Of a DNA stretch of 64,000 nucleotides, positions 24,754 to 33,388 are shown piece by piece (positions within the stretch are counted from its first letter, which is position 1; every line of letters starts with the position of its first letter). Source of the DNA: AP-15 sp963703855 (lineage in GTDB: Bacteria; Pseudomonadota; Alphaproteobacteria; ATCC43930; CGMCC-115725); assembly GCA_963703855.1 (NCBI GenBank), contig CAVPFW010000005.1:62001-126000 (forward strand), read 5' to 3'. The notes under the pieces are model-generated. The model was not told where the DNA came from, searched no databases, and saw only the letters and a list, made by a program, of their open reading frames with translations. A program made the translations under genes and the position numbers.

Positions 24754-25373
24754 ATGGCGCGTGTCACCGTCGAAGATTGTGTGCTCAAGGTCCCCAACCG
24801 GTTCGAGCTGGTTCTGCTCGCCGCGCAGCGCGCGCGGGAAATCACCTCCGGGGTGCCGCTGTCGATCGATCGCGACGACGACAAAAACCCGGTGGTCGCG
24901 TTGCGCGAGATCGCCGACGAGACCATCGTCCTGGCGCATCTGAAGGAAGCGGTCGTCCGCGGCATGCAGAAGCATGTCGAAATCGACGAGCCCGAGGAGA
25001 CCCCCGAGCTCGACGTCGATCCGAGCGTCTTCGGGGTGGCCGCTTCGAGCGCCGCCCTGCTCGACGACGAGGGTGGCGCCGAGGCGCTGGGGTTCGCCGA
25101 GACGGACGGCGACGACGAGATCGAGGCGGCGGAAGGTCAGGCGCTCGACCAGGATTTAGCCGACGGCGAGGATAGCTTGGACGACGAGCTCGCCGCGGAT
25201 GTCCTCGCCATCGACGAGGACGAAGGCGGCGATCTCCTCGACATCCCCGCGGATGATCTGCCCGCAGACGATCTGACCGGGGATGAGGATGATCTGCCCG
25301 CGGATGATCTGATCTGCCCGCGGATGAGCTGCCGGCGGATGAGCTGCCCGGCGACGCCGACGAGGAGCGCTGA
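24754..25373 (+). CDS. rpoZ: RNA polymerase omega subunit with long acidic tail, frameshifted in the tail
   Basis: The omega domain is clear in residues 1-75: MARVTVEDCVLKVPNRFELV, LLAAQRAREI and NPVVALREIADETI. It helps RNA polymerase assembly and, in proteobacteria, ppGpp response. The rest is an acidic tail with DDLPAD-type repeats. A 5-bp duplication (gatct gatct, 25306-25315) shifts the frame; as given, the reading continues to 25413 with a basic, Cys-containing end. Deleting the five bases gives 204 residues ending DELPGDADEER with TGA at 25371-25373. It is about 75 residues longer than the usual alphaproteobacterial omega. rel follows 110 bases later. Confidence 0.9.
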
Positions 25374-25483
25374 CCGCGGGCGGCGTGCCGCATTCGACGG
25401 GCGGGGCGGATGAGCCGGCCGATGCCCGCGGCAGCGCAATGTCTCGCCGGCAGGGGCAGGGACGAGACGGCGGGGCTGTCGCG

Positions 25484-27622
25484 ATGATGCGGCAATTCGA
25501 GCTCGTCGAGCTCGTCCGATCCTACGACCCGAACGCCGACGAAGGCGCGCTCAACCGCGCCTATGTCTACTCGATGAAAGCGCACGGCGCGCAGCTGCGC
25601 GCCTCGGGCGACCCCTATTTCTCGCACCCGGTCGAGGTCGCCGGCATCCTCGCCCAGATGAAGCTCGACAGCGCTTCGATCGTCACCGGGCTGCTGCACG
25701 ACACGGTCGAGGACACGGTCGCGACCCTCGACGACATCGAGCGGGTGTTCGGTCCCGAGATCGCCCGACTCGTCGACGGCGTGACCAAATTGTCGCGGAT
25801 CGAGCTGCAATCCGATCAGACCAAGCAGGCCGAGAATTTCCGCAAGCTGGTGCTGGCGATGTCCGAGGACATCCGCGTCCTGCTGGTCAAGCTCGCCGAC
25901 CGCCTGCACAACATGCAGACCCTGCATTTCATCAACAGCGAGGAAAAGCGCCGGCGCATCGCGCGCGAGACCATGGACATCTATGCGCCCCTGGCCGAGC
26001 GGCTCGGCATGCACCGGATGAAGGACCAGCTCGAGGACCTCGCCTTTGCCGAGCTCCACCCCGAAGCCCGCGGCAGCGTTCTGACCCGCCTCGACTTTCT
26101 GCGCGACCAGGGTGCCGTCGTGGTGCCGCGCATCCTGGCCGAGCTCGAACGCAAGCTGGCCGAGGGCGGGCTCCCCGGCACGGCCGTTTCCGGCCGCGAG
26201 AAATCGCCCTATTCGATCTGGCACAAGATGCAGAGCAAGAACGTCGCCTTCGAGCAGCTCTCGGACGTGATGGCGTTCCGCATCCTGGTCGGCGACATCG
26301 GCGACTGCTATCTCGCGCTCGGCCTGATCCACTCCGCCTATCACGTGGTTCCCGGCCGCTTCAAGGACTACATCTCGACCCCCAAGCTCAACAACTACCG
26401 CTCCTTGCACACCGGGATCATCGGTCCCGAACAGCAGCGCCTCGAGGTGCAGATCCGCACCCGCGAGATGCACGAGGTCGCCGAATTGGGCGTTGCCGCG
26501 CACTGGACCTACAAGCAGGGCGCCGGCAAGACCGAAGGGCCGCAGTATCGCTGGCTGCGCGAATTGCTGGACATCCTCGATCACGCCTCCGGCCCGGAGG
26601 AGTTTCTCGAGCACACCAAGCTCGAGATGTTCCAGGACCAGGTCTTCGCGTTCACCCCGAAGGGCGATCTGATCGCCTTGCCGCGCGGCGCCACCGCCGT
26701 CGACTTCGCCTATGCGGTTCATTCGCAGATCGGCGACACCTGCGTCGGCGCCAAGATCAACGGCCGGCTGGTGCCGCTGCGCACCCAGCTCGGCAACGGC
26801 GACCAGGTCGAGATCGTCACCTCCAAGGCGCAGCGGCCGTCGCCGACCTGGGAGCGCTTTGTCGTCACCGGCAAGGCGCGCGCCCGCATCCGCCGCTTCA
26901 TCCGCACCCAGCAGCGCGCCCAGTATCTCGATCTCGGCAAGGCGATCGTGCAGAAGGCGTTCCGCCAGGAAGGCCGCGAATTCTCCGAGCGGCCGCTCGA
27001 AGGGGTGCTGAAGACGTTCAACTGCCCGGCGGTCGAGGATCTCTATGTCGCCGTCGGCCAGGGGCTCGCGACCGGGCGCGCGGTGATCAACGCCGCCTTT
27101 CCGCAGCAGCACGAGGCCAAGGCCAAGGTCGTCTCGTTGGCGCGGGCCCGGCGCAAGTTCGGACACGACGACACCGCGGTGGCGATCCGCGGCCTGATCC
27201 CCGGCATGGCACTGCATTATGCCGGCTGCTGCCATCCGCTGCCCGGCGACCGCATCGTCGGCATCGTGACCACCGGCAAGGGGGTGACGATCCACACCAT
27301 CGACTGCGACACCCTGGAAAACTTCGCCGACACGCCGGAGCGCTGGCTCGATGTCGCCTGGAGCAGCAGCGAAGCCGATTCGATCCATGTCGGCCGGCTC
27401 AACGTCATGATCGCCAACGAGCCCGGCAACCTCGGCAGCCTGACGACGGTGATCGGCAAGCAGGGCGGCAACATCAGCAACCTGAAGATCACCAACCGCT
27501 CCTCCGATTTTTTCGAGATCATGCTCGACATCGAGGTTGCCGACGTGAAGCACCTGACGACGATCATCGCCGCCCTGCGCGCCCACCCGGTCATCAACTC
27601 CGTCGAGCGGGCGCGCGGTTGA
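25484..27622 (+). CDS. rel: Bifunctional (p)ppGpp synthetase/hydrolase (Rel/SpoT family)
   Basis: 712 residues from the ATG at 25484. HD hydrolase domain with HDTVEDT, synthetase domain with GREKSPYSIWHKM and the RFKD (R-x-K-D) motif typical of bifunctional enzymes, TGS domain (VFAFTPKGDLIALPRGATAV), zinc-finger-like YAGCCHPLPGD, and a C-terminal ACT domain. It makes and degrades the stringent-response alarmone. Alphaproteobacteria generally carry a single long enzyme of this kind. An upstream in-frame ATG at 25385 would add 33 residues without conservation. Confidence 0.96.
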   Translation: MMRQFELVELVRSYDPNADEGALNRAYVYSMKAHGAQLRASGDPYFSHPVEVAGILAQMKLDSASIVTGLLHDTVEDTVATLDDIERVFGPEIARLVDGVTKLSRIELQSDQTKQAENFRKLVLAMSEDIRVLLVKLADRLHNMQTLHFINSEEKRRRIARETMDIYAPLAERLGMHRMKDQLEDLAFAELHPEARGSVLTRLDFLRDQGAVVVPRILAELERKLAEGGLPGTAVSGREKSPYSIWHKMQSKNVAFEQLSDVMAFRILVGDIGDCYLALGLIHSAYHVVPGRFKDYISTPKLNNYRSLHTGIIGPEQQRLEVQIRTREMHEVAELGVAAHWTYKQGAGKTEGPQYRWLRELLDILDHASGPEEFLEHTKLEMFQDQVFAFTPKGDLIALPRGATAVDFAYAVHSQIGDTCVGAKINGRLVPLRTQLGNGDQVEIVTSKAQRPSPTWERFVVTGKARARIRRFIRTQQRAQYLDLGKAIVQKAFRQEGREFSERPLEGVLKTFNCPAVEDLYVAVGQGLATGRAVINAAFPQQHEAKAKVVSLARARRKFGHDDTAVAIRGLIPGMALHYAGCCHPLPGDRIVGIVTTGKGVTIHTIDCDTLENFADTPERWLDVAWSSSEADSIHVGRLNVMIANEPGNLGSLTTVIGKQGGNISNLKITNRSSDFFEIMLDIEVADVKHLTTIIAALRAHPVINSVERARG

Positions 27623-27694
27623 CCGGCCCGCCCCGGCCGGTCGGGCGATCGGCGCAACCCGGCGAGGCCATGGCGGTGCGGGGGGCCTGATCCG

Positions 27695-28102
27695 GTGATC
27701 CTCGGCCTCGGCAGCGATCTGATCGACATCCGCCGGATCGAGCAGACCATCGAGCGTTTCGGCGAGCGCTTCCTCGACCGCATCTTCACCGAGGCCGAGC
27801 GCCGCAAATGCGACCCGCGCGCCGATCGCGCGGCGAGCTATGCCCGCCGGTTTGCCGCCAAGGAGGCTTGCTCGAAGGCGCTGGGCACCGGCTTTCGACG
27901 GGGCGTGTTCTGGCGCGACCTGGGGGTCGTCAACCTGCCCTCGGGGCGGCCGACGATGCGGCTGACCGGCGGCGCGCGGCGGCGGCTCGACGAGATCACG
28001 CCGGCGGGAATGACCGCCCGGCTCGACGTGACCTTGACCGACGAGCCGCCGCTCGCCCAGGCGGTCGTGATCATCACCGCCACCCCGGCCGAGGCCGGCT
28101 GA
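27695..28102 (+). CDS. acpS: Holo-[acyl-carrier-protein] synthase
   Basis: 135 residues; transfers 4'-phosphopantetheine from CoA to acyl carrier protein. The metal/CoA site Asp lies in LGLGSDLIDIRRIEQ, and FLDRIFTEAERRKC and YARRFAAKEACSKALGTG are the AcpS core motifs. The start is GTG at 27695. In many alphaproteobacteria pdxJ lies between rel and acpS; here it is absent. Confidence 0.94.
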   Translation: MILGLGSDLIDIRRIEQTIERFGERFLDRIFTEAERRKCDPRADRAASYARRFAAKEACSKALGTGFRRGVFWRDLGVVNLPSGRPTMRLTGGARRRLDEITPAGMTARLDVTLTDEPPLAQAVVIITATPAEAG

Positions 28103-28209
28103 CGGCGAAAAATCGCGGCCGGCGTTGTTCCGGCTCAGGGGACCGCGCTTGACTTACGGCGGCGCGCTTGGCTTTGATCCCCCACCATTCCGGTCCGGCC
28201 AGGCATATC

Positions 28210-28980
28210 ATGAAATCCAATTCCGCGCGCAAGGTTATCGCCAAAAGTAAGTCGAAAGGTGGCGTTGTCGAGACCATAAAAACTATCGTCTATGCCGTCC
28301 TGATTGCCCTGGTGGTGCGAACGGTGGCATATGAGCCGTTCAATATTCCTTCCGGGTCGATGATACCAACTCTTTTAGTGGGAGACTATTTGTTCGTATC
28401 GAAATTCTCATATGGATACAGCAGATTTTCTTTGCCCTTCGGATTGCCGCTGTTTTCGGGGCGAATTCTCTTTCATCCTCCCGAACGCGGCGACGTCGTG
28501 GTTTTCAAATTGCCGACCGACAACTCGACCGACTACATCAAACGGGTGATCGGCCTCCCCGGCGACACCATCCAGATGCAGAACGGCATCCTCCACATCA
28601 ACGACAAGGTGGTGCCGCGCAAGCGCATCGAGGATTATCTGTACCAGGAAGGCGACGGCGCCGTCATTCCAATGCAGCAGTATATCGAAACCTTGCCGAA
28701 CGGGCGACAGCATCGGATCATCAAGATCGGGGATCAAGGTCCGCTCGACAATACTCAAACATATCACGTGCCCCCCGGCGATTATTTCATGATGGGCGAT
28801 AATCGCGATAACTCGCAGGACAGTCGGGTGCTGTCGGCGGTGGGCTACGTGCCGGCGGAAAACCTGATCGGCAAGGCGCAGTTCATCTTTTTTTCGACCG
28901 ACGGATCGGCCCGGCTCTGGGAATTCTGGAAATGGCCGTTCGCGATTCGCTACAATCGATTGCTCAAAGGGGTCGATTGA
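28210..28980 (+). CDS. lepB: Signal peptidase I
   Basis: 256 residues from the ATG at 28210. A basic N-terminus and one membrane segment (TIKTIVYAVLIALVVRTVAY) anchor it. The catalytic Ser lies in NIPSGSMIPTLLVGD, the catalytic Lys in DYIKRVIGLPGD, and GDNRDNSQDSR is box E. It removes signal peptides from exported proteins on the periplasmic face, which would include secreted products of this window. The first ~90 codons use many A/T-ending codons, unlike the neighbouring genes. Confidence 0.95.
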   Translation: MKSNSARKVIAKSKSKGGVVETIKTIVYAVLIALVVRTVAYEPFNIPSGSMIPTLLVGDYLFVSKFSYGYSRFSLPFGLPLFSGRILFHPPERGDVVVFKLPTDNSTDYIKRVIGLPGDTIQMQNGILHINDKVVPRKRIEDYLYQEGDGAVIPMQQYIETLPNGRQHRIIKIGDQGPLDNTQTYHVPPGDYFMMGDNRDNSQDSRVLSAVGYVPAENLIGKAQFIFFSTDGSARLWEFWKWPFAIRYNRLLKGVD

Positions 28981-28983
28981 GCG

Positions 28984-29784
28984 ATGCCCGGCGAGGGAGC
29001 GGAGGCGATCGAACCGCGCCGAGACCCCGCCACCGCCGATTTGCCTGCAGACATGCCCGACGATCTCGCCCGGGTCCTCGGTCACGACTTTGCCCGGCCC
29101 GATCTTCTGAGGGAAGCTCTGACCCATCCGAGCGCGCTCGTTGCGGAGCGTCGGCGGGGCCGCGGCGCGAAGCCGGCCGCACGCGGGTATGAGCGCCTCG
29201 AGTTTCTCGGCGACCGGGTGCTCGGCCTGGTCGTGGCCGATCTCCTGTGGCGGCGCTTCGACAGCGAGCCCGAGGGTCTCTTGACCCTCCGCCTTACCCA
29301 GCTCGTGCGCCGCGAGACCCTGGCCCGGGTCGCCGAAGACATCGGGCTCGGCCGCCATCTCGTATTGTCGCGCGCCGAGGCGGCAGCGGGTGCGGCCGCC
29401 AATCCGGGGATCCTCGCCGATGCCTGCGAGGCGGTGATCGCCGCGATCTATCTCGACGGCGGCTTCGAGGCAGCGGCGGGCTTTATCCATCGCCGGTGGG
29501 AACCCTTGATCGCCGAGATGGCGGGGCCGCCGCGCGATCCGAAAACGGCGCTGCAGGAATGGGCGCAGGGGCGCGGGCTCGGGCTGCCGCGCTATGAGCT
29601 GGTCGCCTCGAGCGGCCCCGATCACGCCCCGCTGTTCACCGTGGCGGCGCAGGTGGCGACCGGCGACCGCGCCACCGCCACCGCCTCGTCGAAGCGCACG
29701 GCCGAAGCCGGGGCCGCGGCGGCGCTGCTCGAACGGATTGCGGCGCCGCTGCAAAGAGCGGCTAAGCCAGGTTCGTTCGATTGA
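28984..29784 (+). CDS. rnc: Ribonuclease III
   Basis: 266 residues. RNase III domain with the signature ERLEFLGDRVLGLVVADLL and the second acidic cluster LADACEAVIAAIYLDGGF, then a C-terminal double-stranded RNA-binding domain (DPKTALQEWAQGRGLGLPRY...). It processes rRNA precursors and structured mRNAs. The ATG lies 3 bases after lepB, an order (lepB-rnc) common in alphaproteobacteria. It has a slightly long N-terminal extension of about 25 residues. Confidence 0.95.
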   Translation: MPGEGAEAIEPRRDPATADLPADMPDDLARVLGHDFARPDLLREALTHPSALVAERRRGRGAKPAARGYERLEFLGDRVLGLVVADLLWRRFDSEPEGLLTLRLTQLVRRETLARVAEDIGLGRHLVLSRAEAAAGAAANPGILADACEAVIAAIYLDGGFEAAAGFIHRRWEPLIAEMAGPPRDPKTALQEWAQGRGLGLPRYELVASSGPDHAPLFTVAAQVATGDRATATASSKRTAEAGAAAALLERIAAPLQRAAKPGSFD

Positions 29785-29871
29785 TCCACATTTCCCGGAC
29801 GCCGCTGTTCTCCCTCCTCTCCCCCGCGGGGGAGAGGAGAAAACTGGTGAGGAAGAAGATGCGTGGATCAA
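29781..29871. repeat. Palindromic element with 9-bp terminal inverted repeats
   Basis: TTGATCCAC at the left end and GTGGATCAA at the right end bracket an internal perfect hairpin TCCTCTCCCCC / GGGGGAGAGGA (29815-29838). The left terminus overlaps the rnc stop codon. It is the dispersed GGGAGAGG palindrome type inside a larger inverted repeat, and could also act as the terminator of the lepB-rnc transcript. Confidence 0.55.
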
Positions 29872-29908
29872 CCCAGCCAATGCTGCTTGGAACCGAGGGG
29901 GCTCTGCG

Positions 29909-30994
29909 ATGATTGCACCGGTCGACGAAGGGTTGGCGGTGTTCGATGTGCCGCGGGCGGCGGTCGAGCCGCTGCTGCGCTCCTTGCGGATGGTCAACAC
30001 CGCGGCGGACGCGATTTTTTACGATGTCTGCGTGCTGTGGCGCAGCCTGTTCGCCCAAGGGGTGACGATCAGCACCGCGGTCGACGCGGCACCATCGGCC
30101 CGGCGGGCCAGCATCGCCGCCTTGCGGGCGATGGCCGCGCATGTGGTCGACCTCGGCGCGCTGACCGACCCCGAAGGCGTCATCCTGGTGGTCGATGCGC
30201 AGCACGCGCCGTTCATCGAACGCTATGCCGATGTCCGCGAATTCCTGAAGACCGGGCTCGAATTCGCCGGCGCCGGGCCAGGTGCTGCGGATCCGGTCGA
30301 GACATCCAAGGTCAGAACCGTTTCGGTCACCGGCGTGGGCAGCTCGGCGCTCGGCTCGGCCGCCTTTGCCTGGAACCTGTCGGAGGCGCTGGGCGAGCCG
30401 GTGGCCGCGATCGTGCCGGGCTATGGTCTCGCCGACATCGTCCCGCAGGGCCTGAGCGGGTTTTTCGGGTTCGGCCTTGCCGATTACGTGCGCCGGCTCG
30501 GCGAGGAGGCGCTGGCGCTGATGATGCCGCAGATGGCGGCTGTCGGGCGCAGGCTTTCGCGATCGATCCCCGAGGGGTCGGGAAGGGTCGCCGCCGAGGG
30601 TCCGGCGTTCCGCCCCGGCAGCCCCGAATCCGATATCCTGCACGCGATCCTTCGGCACGCGCCGCAGATCACCCGCCTCTACGGGCACAGCAAGGGCTCG
30701 CTGTGCATCGCCAACGCCATTCGCGGGCTTCACCCGGATCGCGCGAGGGGGCTCGAGGTCACGACCTTCTCCGCCGTGATCAGGGAGGAATGCGACGCCG
30801 GCTTTGACCAGATCCTCGGCAGCATCGACAGCCTGGGCCAGCTCAATTCCTGGGGCAACCTGCCGGAGCGCTGGATCGAGGCGTGGCACAGCACCAATAC
30901 GATGCTGCCATTGACGGTGCCGGTGTCGAAGCTGGCGAGGGAAGGTCGGCGGTCGATGCCGCGTCCGCCCGCCCCGATGGATTCGGAGCGCTAG
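29909..30994 (+). CDS. Protein of unknown function with a GHSKG nucleophile-elbow-like motif
   Basis: 361 residues, no signal peptide. FAGAGPGAADP, an SVTGVGSSALGSAAFAWNLS segment, AAIVPGYGLADIVPQGLSGF and LYGHSKGSLCIANAIRGL suggest an alpha/beta-hydrolase-like fold: G-H-S-K-G matches G-x-S-x-G. The N-terminal helical part (AAVEPLLRSLRMVNTAADAI) is unfamiliar. The ATG at 29909 begins a coherent sequence after a repeat-rich gap. It is not in an obvious operon, since the next gene is on the other strand. No family can be named; an esterase or lipase-like role is inference only. Confidence 0.6.
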   Translation: MIAPVDEGLAVFDVPRAAVEPLLRSLRMVNTAADAIFYDVCVLWRSLFAQGVTISTAVDAAPSARRASIAALRAMAAHVVDLGALTDPEGVILVVDAQHAPFIERYADVREFLKTGLEFAGAGPGAADPVETSKVRTVSVTGVGSSALGSAAFAWNLSEALGEPVAAIVPGYGLADIVPQGLSGFFGFGLADYVRRLGEEALALMMPQMAAVGRRLSRSIPEGSGRVAAEGPAFRPGSPESDILHAILRHAPQITRLYGHSKGSLCIANAIRGLHPDRARGLEVTTFSAVIREECDAGFDQILGSIDSLGQLNSWGNLPERWIEAWHSTNTMLPLTVPVSKLAREGRRSMPRPPAPMDSER

Positions 30995-31011
30995 CGCTCG
31001 TTGGCCGCCCG

Positions 31012-32970
31012 TCACTGCGCGTGGCCGGCGTGACCAGCGGGGGCGACCGGAAACTGCGCGATTCGAGCGGCGTCGGCGACCAGTGCCGCGGCATCGGGAA
31101 GCCCGCCCGGTCCGCTGCGGGTCCAGCGGGCGCGCGCATTGCCGGCGCGGTCGAGCAGCAGATCGGTTTCGCCGCCGTCATCGGCAGCCCGGAACAGGGC
31201 CAGCGATGCCGCGACATCGGCCGAGACGCCGACCAGGGGCGGCGGCGTTTGCGTTTCGGGAGGCGTTGCGGCAGGCGCGAGATCGACCGCCAGAATCCGC
31301 AGATTGCTGGGGGATTGGTTTTGCACCGCCGCGAGCTGCGCCAGGCGCAGGGCGGGAGGGGGACGGCCGAACAGCACGAGCAGCGCCGGCCGCTTCTGCA
31401 GAACGCGGCTCAGGGTCTGCTGCGCGCCGCCGGTTTCGAAGGCGAAATCGGGGATCGCCGGGGCGGCGGCGGCTGAGACTTCCGGCCCGACCCGACGCGA
31501 CAATACGCCGGCGGCGCGGGCGCGGATGAAATTGATCACGTCCCATCGATCGGCGACGCCGATGACCTCGGCAAAGCCGGGCATGATTCCGTTGCCGCGG
31601 CCGTTGCTGATCCACCAGAACAGGTCGCCCTCGCTGTGCGCGAACAGATGCGCTGCCGTCAGATCGGCCGGGCGCACCGTCAGGCCGGCGGCGGCCGGGC
31701 CGTCGCCCTTGCCGTCGGCGCCGTGACAGAGGGCGCAGTTCCGGGCGTAGACGCGGGCCCCGTGAGCGACCGATGCCGCGGCATAGGGTTCGGCCGGGGC
31801 GTAGAAGCTGGTCGGGTAGGCGGGCTCGAGCGCCGGCCACAGCACGATTCCGCCGAGGCTGAGGCAGAGGATGAAACCGGCGCCGGCCGCGCCCGTTCGA
31901 CGGTAATGCCCGGCGGCGGCGGTGGCGACGGCGGCGATCGCGCCGGCGCCGGCGAGCGCCCCGACGATCGCCAGGACGATTTGCGATCGGAGTGCCAGCG
32001 CTCCGAACTCGAGCCGGAACGGGAAGGGCCAGCCGGGCTCGGCGTGCAGCCCCGGCGGCAGGATGCCGAGGACGCCGACGATGCCGAGAACGGCGAGGCC
32101 GAGGCCGGTCTCGATTAGGGCGTTTCGCCGCAGATGACCCACTGCAGCCCAGAGGATCGGGCGCTCTTCGCCCGAGGCCGAGGCAAGGCGCGGCGCCATG
32201 CGCCGCAGGTTGACCGCGGCGAAGGTGACCATGGTCGCAAAGATCGCGATCTTGGCGAGCAGCAGCCGACCGTAGAGGGTGCCGATCAGGGCCGGGACGG
32301 TGCCGGCGAGAAACCAGGTGTTGACCAGGCCGGCGACGAACAGGACGGCGACGCTCGCCGCGGCCAGGACCGAGAAACGCGCAACCGCCCGCCGCGCCAG
32401 CGCCGCCGAGGGGGGATCGCCGATCCGCCGCGCCTCGGCCAGCAGCAGCGCCAGCGGCAGCAGCGAGCCGAGCCACGCGCCGGCGGCGAGCAGGTGGATC
32501 AGGTCTGCGATCAGGTGCAGCTCGCCGGGCCGGCCCGGCGTCGCGCCGCCGTGCCCGGCCCAGGCGAGGGTCGCGAGCAGGCCGGTGCCCAGCACCAGCC
32601 CGGCCCAGAGCCAAGCCCGATCGCGCCGGCGAGATCCGGCGAGCAGGCAGATCGCCAGCAGCACGGCCAGGACCAGCCTGACCAGCCAGACTTGCCCGAA
32701 CCGGGTGCGGGTCAGAACGGTGGCGACGACGCCGTGCGACAGCACGGCGCCGAGCGGCTTGCCGCTCATCCCGGCCGCCAGCAGCAGCAGCCATGCCGCG
32801 CCGGAGACCAGCGCCACGAGAAGGCTGATCCAGCCGAGCCGCGAGAGGCGCCGAAACAGCGTCTGCGAGGCTTGCGGCTCGGTCACGAGGCAGAGGAAGG
32901 CGAAGAGCCCCGCGAGCGATATCGTCGACGCGAAGTGCAGCGCGCGCGCCGCGATCAGGCAGCGGTCCAT
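31012..32970 (-). CDS. CopD-type copper protein fused to a cytochrome c and thioredoxin-like domain
   Basis: 652 residues. Residues about 1-385 carry many membrane segments with a CopD-like core (GELHLIADLIHLLAAGAWLG, LYGRLLLAKIAIF). A cytochrome c domain follows, with one heme site C412-A-L-C-H416 and later MPGFAEV supplying a possible Met ligand. The C-terminal ~130 residues look thioredoxin/SCO-like (QKRPALLVLFGRPPPALRL) but lack a C-x-x-C. CopD proteins take part in copper uptake across the inner membrane. The fusion suggests electron transfer or redox control of copper handling. The start is MDRCLIAARAL at 32970, 43 bases after copC. Confidence 0.8.
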   Translation of the reverse strand: MDRCLIAARALHFASTISLAGLFAFLCLVTEPQASQTLFRRLSRLGWISLLVALVSGAAWLLLLAAGMSGKPLGAVLSHGVVATVLTRTRFGQVWLVRLVLAVLLAICLLAGSRRRDRAWLWAGLVLGTGLLATLAWAGHGGATPGRPGELHLIADLIHLLAAGAWLGSLLPLALLLAEARRIGDPPSAALARRAVARFSVLAAASVAVLFVAGLVNTWFLAGTVPALIGTLYGRLLLAKIAIFATMVTFAAVNLRRMAPRLASASGEERPILWAAVGHLRRNALIETGLGLAVLGIVGVLGILPPGLHAEPGWPFPFRLEFGALALRSQIVLAIVGALAGAGAIAAVATAAAGHYRRTGAAGAGFILCLSLGGIVLWPALEPAYPTSFYAPAEPYAAASVAHGARVYARNCALCHGADGKGDGPAAAGLTVRPADLTAAHLFAHSEGDLFWWISNGRGNGIMPGFAEVIGVADRWDVINFIRARAAGVLSRRVGPEVSAAAAPAIPDFAFETGGAQQTLSRVLQKRPALLVLFGRPPPALRLAQLAAVQNQSPSNLRILAVDLAPAATPPETQTPPPLVGVSADVAASLALFRAADDGGETDLLLDRAGNARARWTRSGPGGLPDAAALVADAARIAQFPVAPAGHAGHAQ

Positions 32971-33013
32971 CGCCTGCCCCTTGCAGCGGCATCCTCGATC
33001 GACCCGATGCCGC

Positions 33014-33388
33014 TCATCCGCCGCCGACCTCGAAGGTGAAATGACCCTCCGTCGTATGGGTGTCGACCGAGACGACGTGCCACGCGACGGTGTAGGTGCC
33101 GGGCGGCAGCGGCCGCAGCGAGACCCGCAGCTCGGTCGGGTCCTTGGCGTCGACCTGCGCGTCGTCCTTGTCGACGCGGTTGCCGGATCGGTCGGTGATC
33201 GTCGCCGAGCTGAACGCCCCTTCGAGCTCCTGGGTGAACCACATCGCGAGCGCCGGCGGCGAGGCCGGCACCGAGCTGCCGACCGCCGGGCTCGCATGGT
33301 CGAGAAAGGCGTGCGCGCGCGCCGCGGAGGCCCCGAGAGCGACCGCCAGAGCCCCGGCCGCCGCCGCGATCGTGCGCCGGGTCACCAT
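33014..33388 (-). CDS. copC: Copper resistance protein CopC
   Basis: 124 residues with a signal peptide (residues 1 to about 25, ending ASAARA-HAF). Mature HAFLDHASPAVGSSVPASPP is the CopC N-terminal Cu(II) site with the terminal His, and WHVVSVDTHTTEGHFTFEV is the conserved C-terminal strand with metal-ligand Asp/His. It is a periplasmic copper carrier passing copper to CopD, encoded next. It overlaps the upstream gene by seven bases. Confidence 0.9.
   Translation of the reverse strand: MVTRRTIAAAAGALAVALGASAARAHAFLDHASPAVGSSVPASPPALAMWFTQELEGAFSSATITDRSGNRVDKDDAQVDAKDPTELRVSLRPLPPGTYTVAWHVVSVDTHTTEGHFTFEVGGG

Noticed and set aside
24842..27586. Very long open frame opposite rpoZ-rel (minus strand)
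   Set aside because: High-GC shadow of rel: His/Asp/Val-rich, no domain, while the plus strand encodes a complete Rel protein with all motifs.
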